A stretch of DNA of 64,000 bases from Variovorax sp. 770b2 (GTDB lineage: Bacteria > Pseudomonadota > Gammaproteobacteria > Burkholderiales > Burkholderiaceae_C), in assembly GCF_900115685.1 (NCBI RefSeq), contig NZ_FOXJ01000003.1:434001-498000 (forward strand). Direction: 5' to 3'. The notes beneath the pieces were generated by a model. It searched no databases. It was given only the letters and a program-made list of their open reading frames with translations, and was not told the origin of the DNA. A program made the translations under genes and the position numbers. Below, one piece after another: positions 1 to 7,265 of this stretch (positions are counted from its first letter, which is position 1; each line of letters opens with the position of its first letter).

Positions 1-1
1 C

Positions 2-169
2 GCGCGGCCCGAGGGTTTGCAGGCCGCGAGTTTTCGCGACGCGACGGGGCTGGGGCGCAAGCGCGCGATCCAGCTGCTCGAGTTTTTCGATCGTGTGGGC
101 TATACGCGGCGCGTGAAAGACACGCACCTGCTGCGGCCCGATACGTCGCTGTTCGGGGCGAGCCCGTGA
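2..169 (+). CDS. selB: Selenocysteine-specific elongation factor SelB, C-terminal fragment
   Basis: The window opens inside this gene; 55 codons and a TGA at 167-169 remain. The translated tail contains FRDATGLGRKRAIQLLEFF followed by a short basic end with HLLR, which is the last winged-helix domain of SelB. In the family this domain holds the SECIS hairpin of the mRNA while the N-terminal EF-Tu-like part, outside the window, carries Sec-tRNA to the ribosome. The gene lies 11 bp before selC, as expected for a selA-selB-selC order. Identity is firm because tail, neighbour and orientation all agree; full length cannot be judged. Confidence 0.9.
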   Translation, partial: ARPEGLQAASFRDATGLGRKRAIQLLEFFDRVGYTRRVKDTHLLRPDTSLFGASP

Positions 170-180
170 ACAGCGCTCAT

Positions 181-273
181 GGGAGGGGATCGTCCCTGGT
201 GGGGCGGCTGGGCTTCAAACCCAGTGGGTGGCGCCATGCGTCGCCGGGAGGGTTCGACTCCCTCCCCCTTCCG
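181..273 (+). tRNA. selC: tRNA-Sec (anticodon TCA)
   Basis: Selenocysteine tRNA. The acceptor stem has 8 bp (181-188 with 265-272, one G-T pair) and the T stem 5 bp (248-252 with 260-264, loop TTCGACT), giving the 13-bp acceptor/T helix typical of bacterial tRNA-Sec. The anticodon stem is CTGGG/CCCAG (208-212, 220-224) around loop CTTCAAA, with anticodon TCA at 215-217 that reads UGA. A long variable arm lies at 225-247. G273 is the discriminator and CCA is not encoded (CCG follows), so the end must be added. It sits between selB and selD. Confidence 0.97.
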
Positions 274-301
274 CCGTTTTTGTCTTTGACTTTGTCTTGC
301 T

Positions 302-410
302 CCTTCCCCCTTTGGGGGAAGGTTGGGACGGGGGCACGCGGCGCTCACGAACCAGCCGCGCTCGATCGGTCGCCGCATGCCCCCACCCCGGCCCTCCCCC
401 AGCGGGGGAG
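302..410. repeat. Intergenic inverted repeat (two hairpins with related arms)
   Basis: Between selC and selD lie two perfect hairpins: CCTTCCCCC-TTT-GGGGGAAGG (302-322) and CTCCCCC-AGC-GGGGGAG (394-410). The sequence after the first (GGTTGGGACGGGGGCA) matches the reverse complement of the sequence before the second (TGCCCCCACCCCGGCC) with a few changes, so the unit is one large imperfect palindrome. This is the look of a REP/MITE-like intergenic element. It may also act as a bidirectional transcription stop between selC and the convergent selD. A degenerate relative, CTCTCCCCTTGGGGAGA, lies at 49091-49107 after queD. Confidence 0.6.
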
Positions 411-426
411 AGAGAAATACCCAGGT

Positions 427-1518
427 TCAGGACACGACGCGCAGCGCGGGCTTTCCGGCTTCGACACGGCCGATCACAGCCGCCTCTGCAAATCCTTCCT
501 TGCGGAAGATCTCCAGCACCGCATCGACCGCTTCGGGCGCGCAGCTCACGAGCAGGCCACCCGATGTCTGCGGATCGCTCAGCAGGTTCTGCGCAGTGGG
601 CGGCAGGCCCGCGGCCAGTTCCACGTCGGCGCCATAGCCCGCCCAGTTGCGGCCGGATGCGCCGGTGACAAAGCCCTCCGCAACCATCGCCTCGACGTTG
701 TCGAGCAGCGGCACCTTCGACCATTCGACGACGGCGGTGAGCTTCGCGCCCCGCGCCAGTTCGAGCGTGTGGCCGGCGAGGCCGAAGCCCGTCACGTCGG
801 TCAGCGCATGCACGCCATCGAGTGCCGCGAGCGCGATGCCGGGCGTGTTGAGCTTCGTCGTGTTCTCGATCAGCTGGCGGTAGCCGGCCTCGGACAACTG
901 CTCCTTCTTGAGCGCCGCCGACAGCACGCCCACGCCCAGCGGCTTGCCCAGCACCAGCACGTCGCCGGCTTTCGCATCGGCGTTGCGGCGCACGCGGTCC
1001 GGGTGCACCAGCCCCATCGCGACGAGGCCGTAGATGGGTTCGACCGAATCGATGGTGTGGCCGCCCGCGATCGGGATGCCCGCCGCGCGGCACACGTCCT
1101 GCCCGCCGCGCACGATCTCGGCGATCACTTCCACCGGCAGCTGGTTGATCGGCATGGCCACGAGCGCCAGCGCCATGATTGGCCGGCCGCCCATCGCGTA
1201 CACGTCGCTGATGGCGTTGGTGGCCGCGATGCGCCCGAACTCGTAGGGGTCGTCCACGATGGGCATGAAGAAGTCGGTGGTGGCGATCAGCGCCTGCTCG
1301 TCGTTGAGCCTGTAGACTGCCGCGTCGTCGGCGGTCTCGATGCCCACCATGAGCTCGGGCGGGATCATTCCCCCCGCGTGGTTCTTCAGGATCTGCGACA
1401 GCACGCCGGGCGCGATCTTGCAGCCGCAGCCGCCGCCATGCGAGAAGCTGGTGAGCCGCAGCGGCGCCAGCGGATTCAGGAGCTTGGAGGGTGCGGCATC
1501 GGTCATGGCAGCGGTCAT
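427..1518 (-). CDS. selD: Selenophosphate synthetase (selenide, water dikinase)
   Basis: Makes selenophosphate from selenide and ATP, the selenium donor for both Sec-tRNA and 2-selenouridine. The N-terminus carries SHGGGCGCKI, placing the catalytic Cys at residue 31 and the essential Lys at 34; the first position is Cys rather than Sec. AIRS-type ATP-binding segments follow (DFFMPIVDDPYEFGRIAATNAI). At 363 residues it is of usual length. The start at 1518 is followed by another in-frame ATG four codons later, so the exact start is open. It faces selC tail-to-tail and its 5' side faces the putative selenate importer, which suggests a shared divergent promoter region (1519-1624). Confidence 0.95.
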   Translation of the reverse strand: MTAAMTDAAPSKLLNPLAPLRLTSFSHGGGCGCKIAPGVLSQILKNHAGGMIPPELMVGIETADDAAVYRLNDEQALIATTDFFMPIVDDPYEFGRIAATNAISDVYAMGGRPIMALALVAMPINQLPVEVIAEIVRGGQDVCRAAGIPIAGGHTIDSVEPIYGLVAMGLVHPDRVRRNADAKAGDVLVLGKPLGVGVLSAALKKEQLSEAGYRQLIENTTKLNTPGIALAALDGVHALTDVTGFGLAGHTLELARGAKLTAVVEWSKVPLLDNVEAMVAEGFVTGASGRNWAGYGADVELAAGLPPTAQNLLSDPQTSGGLLVSCAPEAVDAVLEIFRKEGFAEAAVIGRVEAGKPALRVVS

Positions 1519-1624
1519 GGCAGCGGTTCGGTCGAATGAGACAAGCCGCGATTATCGAAGCCCTGCCCGCGTTGCGCCCACGCCCTTGAATACACCCCCT
1601 TTTTTCATCATCACTGGCATCCCC

Positions 1625-2479
1625 ATGAACAAACTCTCCCGATTGGCGCTTGCGCTGACTTTTTCTTTCGCCAGCTTCGGCGCGCTCGCCCAGGGCGTGC
1701 TGCGCGTCTCGGCCATTCCCGACGAGGCGCCCACCGAGCTGCAGCGCAAGTTCACGCCGCTGGGCGACTACCTGAAGAAGGAAACCGGCATGGACGTGCA
1801 GTTCACGCCCGTGACCGACTACGCCGCCGTGGTCGAGGGCCTGGCCACCAACAAGATCGACATGGCCTGGCTGGGCGGCTTCACCTTCGTGCAGGCACGC
1901 ATCCGCACCAACGGCGGCGCGGTGCCGATCGTGCAGCGCGCGGAAGACGAAGTGTTCACCAGCAAGTTCATCGTGCCCATCGACAGCCCCGCCAAGACGC
2001 TGGCCGACCTGAAGGGCAAGACCTTCGCGTTCGGCGCACCCTCGTCCACCTCGGGCAGCCTGATGCCGCGCTACTTCCTGCTGCAGGCCGGCATCAACCC
2101 CGAGAAGGACTTCAAGACGGTCGCGTTCTCGGGCGCGCACGACGCCACCGTGGCCTTCGTGGCCGCATCGCGTGCCGAAGCGGGCGTGCTCAACGCGTCG
2201 GTGTGGGACAAGCTGGTCGAGTCGAAGAACCCCAACGCCGCCAAGGTGCGCGTGCTCGCGACCACGCCGACCTACTACGACTACAACTGGACGGTGCGCC
2301 CGGGCATGGACCCCGCACTGCAGAAGAAGCTGACCGATGCGTTCCTGAAGCTGGACGCGTCGAACCCGGTGCAAAAAGAAATCATGGCGCTGCAGCGCGC
2401 GAGCAAGTTCATCCCGACGAAGTCGTCGAACTACGACGGGATCGAGACGGCGGGGAAATCGGCTGGCCTCATCAAGTGA
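1625..2479 (+). CDS. Putative selenate ABC transporter, substrate-binding protein (PhnD-like)
   Basis: A 284-residue periplasmic receptor with a clear signal peptide ending near ALAQG (about residue 22). The mature part is PhnD-like (PF12974 type), with [12 protein letters not shown] and [10 protein letters not shown]. PhnD homologues bind phosphonates, but a distinct subfamily found beside selD is annotated as a putative selenate receptor. The position divergent to selD and directly before mnmH supports that reading; substrate is inferred from context. It leads a tight operon with an ATPase and two permeases. Phosphonate or phosphite transport is the alternative, but no phn catabolic gene is near. 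Confidence 0.75.
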   Translation: MNKLSRLALALTFSFASFGALAQGVLRVSAIPDEAPTELQRKFTPLGDYLKKETGMDVQFTPVTDYAAVVEGLATNKIDMAWLGGFTFVQARIRTNGGAVPIVQRAEDEVFTSKFIVPIDSPAKTLADLKGKTFAFGAPSSTSGSLMPRYFLLQAGINPEKDFKTVAFSGAHDATVAFVAASRAEAGVLNASVWDKLVESKNPNAAKVRVLATTPTYYDYNWTVRPGMDPALQKKLTDAFLKLDASNPVQKEIMALQRASKFIPTKSSNYDGIETAGKSAGLIK

Positions 2480-2492
2480 GCGGGACGCGCGG

Positions 2493-3305
2493 ATGAGTTT
2501 TTCGCTCGACGGCGTGGGCGTGGTGCATCCCAACGGCCAGCGCGCGCTGGCCGGGGTGACGCTGGCCGCGCGCGATGGCGAGCGCATCGCCGTCATCGGC
2601 CCTTCGGGCGCGGGCAAGACGACGCTGCTGCGCGTGCTCGGCGCGGCATTGCGGCCCGGTGAAGGCGAAGTGCAGGCGCTGGGCGCGAAGCCCTGGCAGT
2701 TGCCGGCCGGCGCACTGAAGAAACTGCGCGCACGCATCGGCACCGTGCACCAGGCGCCGCCGATTGCGCCGCGCCTGCGCGTGGTGACCGCGGTGCTTTC
2801 GGGCCGGCTCGGCGAGTGGTCGATGTTGCGCGCGCTCGGATCGCTTTTCCACCCTTCGGACATTGCAGGCGCACACGAGGTGTTGTCGCGCCTCTCGCTC
2901 GAAGACCGCCTCTTCGAGCGCTGCGACCGCCTCTCGGGCGGGCAGTTGCAGCGCGTGGGCATCGCGCGCGTGCTGTACCAGCGGCCGGCCCTGCTGCTGG
3001 CCGACGAACCCGTCTCCGCGCTCGACCCGACGCTGGCCGATGCGGCCATCGGCCAGTTCGTCGCGCAGAGCGAAGCGACAGGCGCCACGCTGGTCGCCTC
3101 GCTGCATGCGGTGGACCTCGCGCTGCGCTGGTTCCCGCGTGTCGTCGGCATGCGGAGCGGGCAGGTGATGTTCGACCTGCCGACCACCGAAGTCACGCCC
3201 GCGATGCTCGAGGCGCTCTATGCGAGCGAAGGCGGCGTGGCGGTGCAGCGGGCGCCTCGGCCCGTCGCCGCTGAAGCGGCTTTCCAGCGCCCGGACTGTC
3301 CATGA
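2493..3305 (+). CDS. ABC transporter ATP-binding protein (PhnC-like) of the putative selenate importer
   Basis: A 270-residue nucleotide-binding subunit. It shows Walker A GPSGAGKT at 36-43, the signature [18 protein letters not shown], and Walker B LLLADEP followed by the D-loop SALDP and the switch His in SLHAVD. It is most like PhnC ATPases of phosphonate-type importers. The start lies 13 bp after the receptor gene, and its TGA overlaps the ATG of the first permease (ATGA at 3302-3305), so the two are translationally coupled. The last 20 or so residues form a variable tail. Confidence 0.85.
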   Translation: MSFSLDGVGVVHPNGQRALAGVTLAARDGERIAVIGPSGAGKTTLLRVLGAALRPGEGEVQALGAKPWQLPAGALKKLRARIGTVHQAPPIAPRLRVVTAVLSGRLGEWSMLRALGSLFHPSDIAGAHEVLSRLSLEDRLFERCDRLSGGQLQRVGIARVLYQRPALLLADEPVSALDPTLADAAIGQFVAQSEATGATLVASLHAVDLALRWFPRVVGMRSGQVMFDLPTTEVTPAMLEALYASEGGVAVQRAPRPVAAEAAFQRPDCP

Positions 3306-4129
3306 CCGCCGCCATCGTCCACCGCGATCCGCAGGCGATGCGGCGGCTGGCCGGCTGGCTCGCCGCGCTCGTCATCGCCTGGCCGATGCTGGCACTCTCG
3401 GAGTTCAAGCCGTGGGCGCTGTTCGGCAGCGGCAATCTCGCGGTGATCGGCGGTTTTCTCGCGGGCTTCTTTCCGCCTGCAGGTTCGCCCGATTTCCTCG
3501 CATTGCTCGCCAAGGCCACGCTGGAGACGCTGGCCATGGCCACGGCCGGCACCGCGCTCGCACTCCTGATCGGCGCGCCGCTCGCGTTCGTCACGACGCG
3601 CGCCCTCTCCATCTCGCGCATCGGCCCGGGGCCGGGGCGCGCGCAGGCCGGCATCGTGCGGCAGGCCGCGCGCTGGCTGCTGATGGTGCTGCGCGCCATT
3701 CCCGAAATCGTCTGGGCGCTGCTCTTCGTGCGCGCGCTCGGCCTCGGCCCCGCGGCCGGTGTGCTGGCGCTGGCCATCACCTACGGCGGCATGCTCGGCA
3801 AGGTCTACGCCGAGATCCTCGAATCGACCGACACGCGGCCCGCACGCGCGCTGCTCGAAAGCGGCAGCGGCCGGCTCGCGGCGCTGTGCTACGGCCTCCT
3901 GCCGCACACCGCGCAGGAGCTGGCCTCGTACACCGTCTACCGCTGGGAATGCGCAGTGCGCGCCTCGGTGGTGATGGGCTTCGTCGGCGCCGGCGGCCTC
4001 GGCCAGTTGATGGACCAGTCGATGAAGATGCTCAACGGCGGCGAGGCGAGCAGCATCCTGCTCGTGTTCCTCGCGCTCGTGCTGCTGGCCGATGTGATGA
4101 GCAATGCGCTGCGGAGACTGCTCGCATGA
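3302..4129 (+). CDS. ABC transporter permease 1 (PhnE-like) of the putative selenate importer
   Basis: An integral membrane subunit of 275 residues with about six hydrophobic segments, the first at roughly residues 18-36. Near the C-terminal third is the BPD-permease EAA-like loop ([19 protein letters not shown]) that docks on the ATPase. Its start overlaps the ATPase stop and its stop overlaps the next start, so all three are coupled. It is a paralogue of the next gene: both share FFPP..SPDFLA near residue 55 and a TVYRWE/TLYRWE motif, which implies that the importer uses a permease heterodimer. Confidence 0.85.
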   Translation: MTAAIVHRDPQAMRRLAGWLAALVIAWPMLALSEFKPWALFGSGNLAVIGGFLAGFFPPAGSPDFLALLAKATLETLAMATAGTALALLIGAPLAFVTTRALSISRIGPGPGRAQAGIVRQAARWLLMVLRAIPEIVWALLFVRALGLGPAAGVLALAITYGGMLGKVYAEILESTDTRPARALLESGSGRLAALCYGLLPHTAQELASYTVYRWECAVRASVVMGFVGAGGLGQLMDQSMKMLNGGEASSILLVFLALVLLADVMSNALRRLLA

Positions 4130-4923
4130 ACAACCTCCCGCCGCGTCCGCCGCCGTGCCTGCGCTGCTGGTTCGCCGTGGGGCTGATCGCGGTGGCGGTC
4201 GTCGCGAGCTTCGTCTACCTCGGCATCGACTACCGCGCGCTGGGCTCGGCCGAATCGCTGCGGCTCATGGGCAAGTTCATCGCAGAGTTTTTCCCGCCCG
4301 ATGTGTCGCCGGACTTTCTCGCGAAGGTCGGCAGCGGTGCGCTGCAGACGCTAGCGGTGTCGGCGCTCGGAACGGTGCTGGCGGCCATCGCGGGCGCGGT
4401 GCTCGCGCTGCCCGCCTCGGGCCGCGCCGGATGGGTGCCGCGGCATGTCGCGCGCTTCATCCTCAATTTCCTGCGCAGCGTGCCCGAGTTGGTCTGGGCC
4501 GCGCTGATGGTGCTGGCCGCCGGCATCGGGCCGTTCGCGGGCGCGCTGGCCCTCTCGCTGCACACCACCGGCGTGCTGGGGCGCCTGTTCGCCGAGGCGC
4601 TGGAAAACGCGCCGCGCGAACCCGAACACGCGCTCACGCTCTCGGGCGCCGGCCCGGTCACCGCGTTCAGCTATGCGAGCCTTCCGATCGTGCTGCCGCA
4701 GTGGGTGGCCTACACGCTCTACCGCTGGGAGATGAACATCCGCATGGCCGCGGTGCTCGGCTTCGTGGGCGGCGGCGGGCTGGGGCAGCTGCTGTACTTC
4801 CACCTGTCGATCTTCCAGCAGCAGCAGGCGATGACGGTGCTGATCGCGATGTTCGTGCTGGTGACGCTGGTGGACTTTGCGAGCGCTCGCTTGCGCCGCG
4901 GATTGGGTCCGGCCTACGCCTGA
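4126..4923 (+). CDS. ABC transporter permease 2 (PhnE-like) of the putative selenate importer
   Basis: A second permease of 265 residues, starting at the ATG that overlaps the previous TGA. Hydrophobic segments include residues about 12-28 and 60-85; the EAA-like loop is around LENAPREPEHALTLSGAGP. It is homologous to the preceding permease and probably pairs with it. Longer upstream extensions in this frame run through the permease 1 gene and are not used. The operon seems to continue to mnmH 36 bp downstream, linking uptake with selenium use. Confidence 0.85.
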   Translation: MNNLPPRPPPCLRCWFAVGLIAVAVVASFVYLGIDYRALGSAESLRLMGKFIAEFFPPDVSPDFLAKVGSGALQTLAVSALGTVLAAIAGAVLALPASGRAGWVPRHVARFILNFLRSVPELVWAALMVLAAGIGPFAGALALSLHTTGVLGRLFAEALENAPREPEHALTLSGAGPVTAFSYASLPIVLPQWVAYTLYRWEMNIRMAAVLGFVGGGGLGQLLYFHLSIFQQQQAMTVLIAMFVLVTLVDFASARLRRGLGPAYA

Positions 4924-4959
4924 GGCCTCCGGCGACAATCGGGGCATGAGGTTCCTGCC

Positions 4960-6030
4960 ATGAGTCATCGCCAGCCCGTGCGGGTCGGCGACCACCACCC
5001 CTTCGACACGATCATCGACGCCCGCTCGCCGGCCGAGTTCGCGCTCGACCACATTCCCGGTGCCATCAACTGCCCGGTGCTCGACGACGAGGAGCGCCGC
5101 GTCGTCGGCACCTTCTACGTGCAGACCGGTGCCTTCGAGGCGCGGCGCATCGGCGGCGCGATGGTCGCGGCCAACATCGCCAGGCACCTGCGCGAGACGC
5201 TGGCCGACCGGCCCGAGAAGTGGAAACCGCTGGTCTATTGCTGGCGCGGCGGCATGCGCAGCGGCTCGATGGTGACGTGGCTGAGGCTGGTCGGCTGGGA
5301 CGCGCAGCAGCTCGCCGGCGGCTACAAGAGCTTTCGCCGCCACGTCATCTCGCAGATCGATTCGCTGACCCCGCAGCTGGACCTGCGCGTGATCTGCGGC
5401 GCCACGGGCAGCGCCAAGACGCGCGTGCTGCATGCGCTGGCCGAGCGCGGCGAGCAGACCCTCGACCTGGAAGATTTCGCGAGCCACAAGGGCTCTTTGC
5501 TCGGTTCGCTGCCCGGCGTGCCGCAGCCTTCGCAAAAGCATTTCGAGACGCGCATCGCGACCGTGCTCGAAACCATCGACCTGAAGCGCCCGCTGTACGT
5601 GGAAGGCGAGAGCATCCGCATCGGCCGGCTCTCGCTGCCGCTGTCGCTGGTGGCGCAGATGCGCGGCGCGCCTTGCATCGAGGTCGCGGCCACGCCCGAA
5701 GCGCGACTGGCCTACCTGCTGCGCGACTACGCCTACCTCGGCGACGACCGCGACGCGCTCGCCGACAAGCTCGGCGTGCTCAAGGAATTGCAGGGCAAGG
5801 AAACGGTGGCGCGCTGGCAGCAATGGGCGCACGAGGCCGACCTGCCCAAGCTCTTTGCCGAACTGATGGCGCTGCACTACGACCCGCATTACCAGAAGTC
5901 GCAGGAGCTGCACTTCAAGGCCTGGGAGCGCCGCCGCAGCGTGGCGACGACCGACCTGAGCGATCAGGGGATAGAGGCAGTGGCCGATGCAGTGCGCGCA
6001 TTCGAAGGCGGCGGCAGCCCGTCCGCATAG
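4960..6030 (+). CDS. mnmH: tRNA 2-selenouridine synthase (MnmH/SelU/YbbB)
   Basis: Converts 2-thiouridine at wobble position 34 of tRNA-Lys, -Glu and -Gln to 2-selenouridine using selenophosphate from SelD. The N-terminal rhodanese domain (about residues 14-130) carries the reactive Cys94 in YCWRGGMRSG. The C-terminal domain has P-loop GATGSAKT at 146-153 that binds the prenyl diphosphate used in the geranylated intermediate. It has 356 residues, normal for the family. Its 3' end runs 67 bp into the convergent fdhD gene. Its presence means selenium serves tRNA modification as well as selenoproteins. Confidence 0.95.
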   Translation: MSHRQPVRVGDHHPFDTIIDARSPAEFALDHIPGAINCPVLDDEERRVVGTFYVQTGAFEARRIGGAMVAANIARHLRETLADRPEKWKPLVYCWRGGMRSGSMVTWLRLVGWDAQQLAGGYKSFRRHVISQIDSLTPQLDLRVICGATGSAKTRVLHALAERGEQTLDLEDFASHKGSLLGSLPGVPQPSQKHFETRIATVLETIDLKRPLYVEGESIRIGRLSLPLSLVAQMRGAPCIEVAATPEARLAYLLRDYAYLGDDRDALADKLGVLKELQGKETVARWQQWAHEADLPKLFAELMALHYDPHYQKSQELHFKAWERRRSVATTDLSDQGIEAVADAVRAFEGGGSPSA

Positions 6031-6881
6031 AGCACGCCGCGCGGCGCGCGGCACAGCCCCCAGAAGCGCAGGCCGCTGAGCTCGGCCATGCGCACGCCCA
6101 TCGCGGTGGGCGCCGAGATGGTCGCCATCGCCGCGATGCCCAGGCGCCCGCACTTGCGCACGAGTTCGTGGCTGCCGCGGCTGGACATCAGCACGAAGCC
6201 CGGCTCCTCGAGGCGCCCCGCCCGCGCGAGCCGGCCCAAGAGCTTGTCGAGCGCGTTGTGGCGCCCCACGTCTTCCATCACGTCGGTGAGTTCGCCCTGC
6301 ACCGTGGCCCAGCCCGCGGCGTGGATCGCGCCGGCTTCGGCATTCAGGACCTGGCGCGCGGGCAGTGCCGCGAAGGCGCGCAGCACGGTTTCCAGATCGA
6401 TGCGTTCGATCCAGTCGCGTGGCGGCACGGGCTGCGGCGTGATGTCCAGGCCCGCGAAACTCTCGACGCCGCAGACGCCGCATCCCGTGCGACCCGCGAG
6501 GCTGCGGCGGCGGCCTTTCAGGCGCTCGAAGCTGCGGGTGGCAATGTCCAGCTGCACTTCGATGCCGGGCATGCCCTCGGGGAGGCCCGCCGAGACGGCA
6601 TCGATGGTCTGGACTTCGATGCCGCGGCAGTCGGCCGCGCTGTCCAGGATGCCTTCGCTCAGCGCGAAGCCGAGCGCGAAGTCTTCCAGGTCGAGCGGCG
6701 TGGCCATCATCACCGCGTGCGAGACGCCGTTGAAGACCAGCGCGACCGGCACCTCGGCGGCCAGCGTGTCGTCGCGCACCGCGCCTTCAGGGGCCACGCC
6801 GCGTTCGCCGAACACGCGCACGGCGTGCCGGGAGAGCGATGGCAGGGTGTCTTCGGAATCGGCGAGGTCTGGCTGTGGCAT
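5964..6881 (-). CDS. fdhD: Formate dehydrogenase accessory sulfurtransferase FdhD
   Basis: Transfers sulfur from IscS to the molybdenum cofactor of formate dehydrogenases. The hallmark TGCGVCG motif places the two sulfur-carrying cysteines at 134 and 137; VMEDVGRHNA and SSRGSHELVRK motifs follow. The chosen start at 6881 has a GGAG 11 nt upstream; an in-frame ATG at 6911, just after the previous stop, would add ten residues. The conserved fold ends near VLYADG, so the last 20 or so residues are an extension that exists only because the frame runs 67 bp into the 3' end of mnmH. It is the last gene of the FdhF-like operon. Confidence 0.93.
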   Translation of the reverse strand: MPQPDLADSEDTLPSLSRHAVRVFGERGVAPEGAVRDDTLAAEVPVALVFNGVSHAVMMATPLDLEDFALGFALSEGILDSAADCRGIEVQTIDAVSAGLPEGMPGIEVQLDIATRSFERLKGRRRSLAGRTGCGVCGVESFAGLDITPQPVPPRDWIERIDLETVLRAFAALPARQVLNAEAGAIHAAGWATVQGELTDVMEDVGRHNALDKLLGRLARAGRLEEPGFVLMSSRGSHELVRKCGRLGIAAMATISAPTAMGVRMAELSGLRFWGLCRAPRGVLYADGLPPPSNARTASATASIP

Positions 6882-6918
6882 GGACAGGGTGGCTCCGGGT
6901 AGGCCGGCCATTGTCCGC

Positions 6919-7206
6919 TCAGCCGGCGTTTTCGTCAGCCGGGGGCAGTGTTTGAACCTGCGCGCGCCCGGGGGCTTCCAGGTGCGCGACCCAGCGGTCG
7001 TCGTGCTGCTCCACGCGCACCCAGCCGGGGCCGCGCACGCCGCCGATGGCCGCATCGCCCATCAGCGTGAGCCGGCGCATCAGCACGCTCGCACCCTGGC
7101 CCAGCCGCTTGCCCAGGCGCGGCAGCGAGACGCCGCTGCCCACCGGCTCCTGCGCGAGCATGCGCAGGATGGCGACCGAGAGGCTGTCTTCGAGCAGTGC
7201 GCTCAT
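6919..7206 (-). CDS. Small winged-helix-like protein between the FdhF-like enzyme and FdhD
   Basis: A 95-residue protein. Residues 8-50 look like a helix-turn-helix (SVAILRMLAQEP, SLPRLGKRLG, SVLMRRLTLMG) and 60-77 like a beta-wing (GWVRVEQHDDRWVAHLE), so a winged-helix fold is likely. It lies 37 bp before the fdhD ATG at 6881 (7 bp before the alternative ATG at 6911) and 55 bp after the FdhF-like gene, with a repeat element supplying the gap. I do not know its function. Context suggests an accessory or regulator for this enzyme, not a general transcription factor. Confidence 0.75.
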   Translation of the reverse strand: MSALLEDSLSVAILRMLAQEPVGSGVSLPRLGKRLGQGASVLMRRLTLMGDAAIGGVRGPGWVRVEQHDDRWVAHLEAPGRAQVQTLPPADENAG

Positions 7207-7265
7207 TCGACAACCTCTGCGCTCCGCGCTGCGTTATTCGCCCTGGGAACGGCCCGGCGCCTCAT
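7207..7265 (-). repeat. Operon-linker repeat, copy 1 (between fdhF-like and the 95-aa gene)
   Basis: On the minus strand the element begins with ATGAG, whose TGA (7262-7264) is the stop of the FdhF-like gene. It continues with the core GCGCCGGGCCG, then CCCAGGGCGAA, and ends with a purine run GCAGAGG ten bases before the ATG at 7206. Copies 2 and 3 (15430-15494 and 19987-20063) share the ATGAG start, the core and the distal purine run. Here the element fills the whole intergenic space and seems to supply both stop codon and ribosome-binding site. It is the most divergent copy. Confidence 0.6.

Noticed and set aside
215-3196. Very long open frame on the minus strand across selD and the ABC genes (about 990 codons)
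   Set aside because: GC-rich shadow frame: low-complexity Arg/Ala/His-rich translation without recognisable domain, antisense to well-supported genes.
1625-4923. Phosphonate (phn) transport and degradation locus
   Set aside because: Receptor, ATPase and permeases resemble PhnCDE, but no phn degradation gene is present and the operon lies between selD and mnmH.
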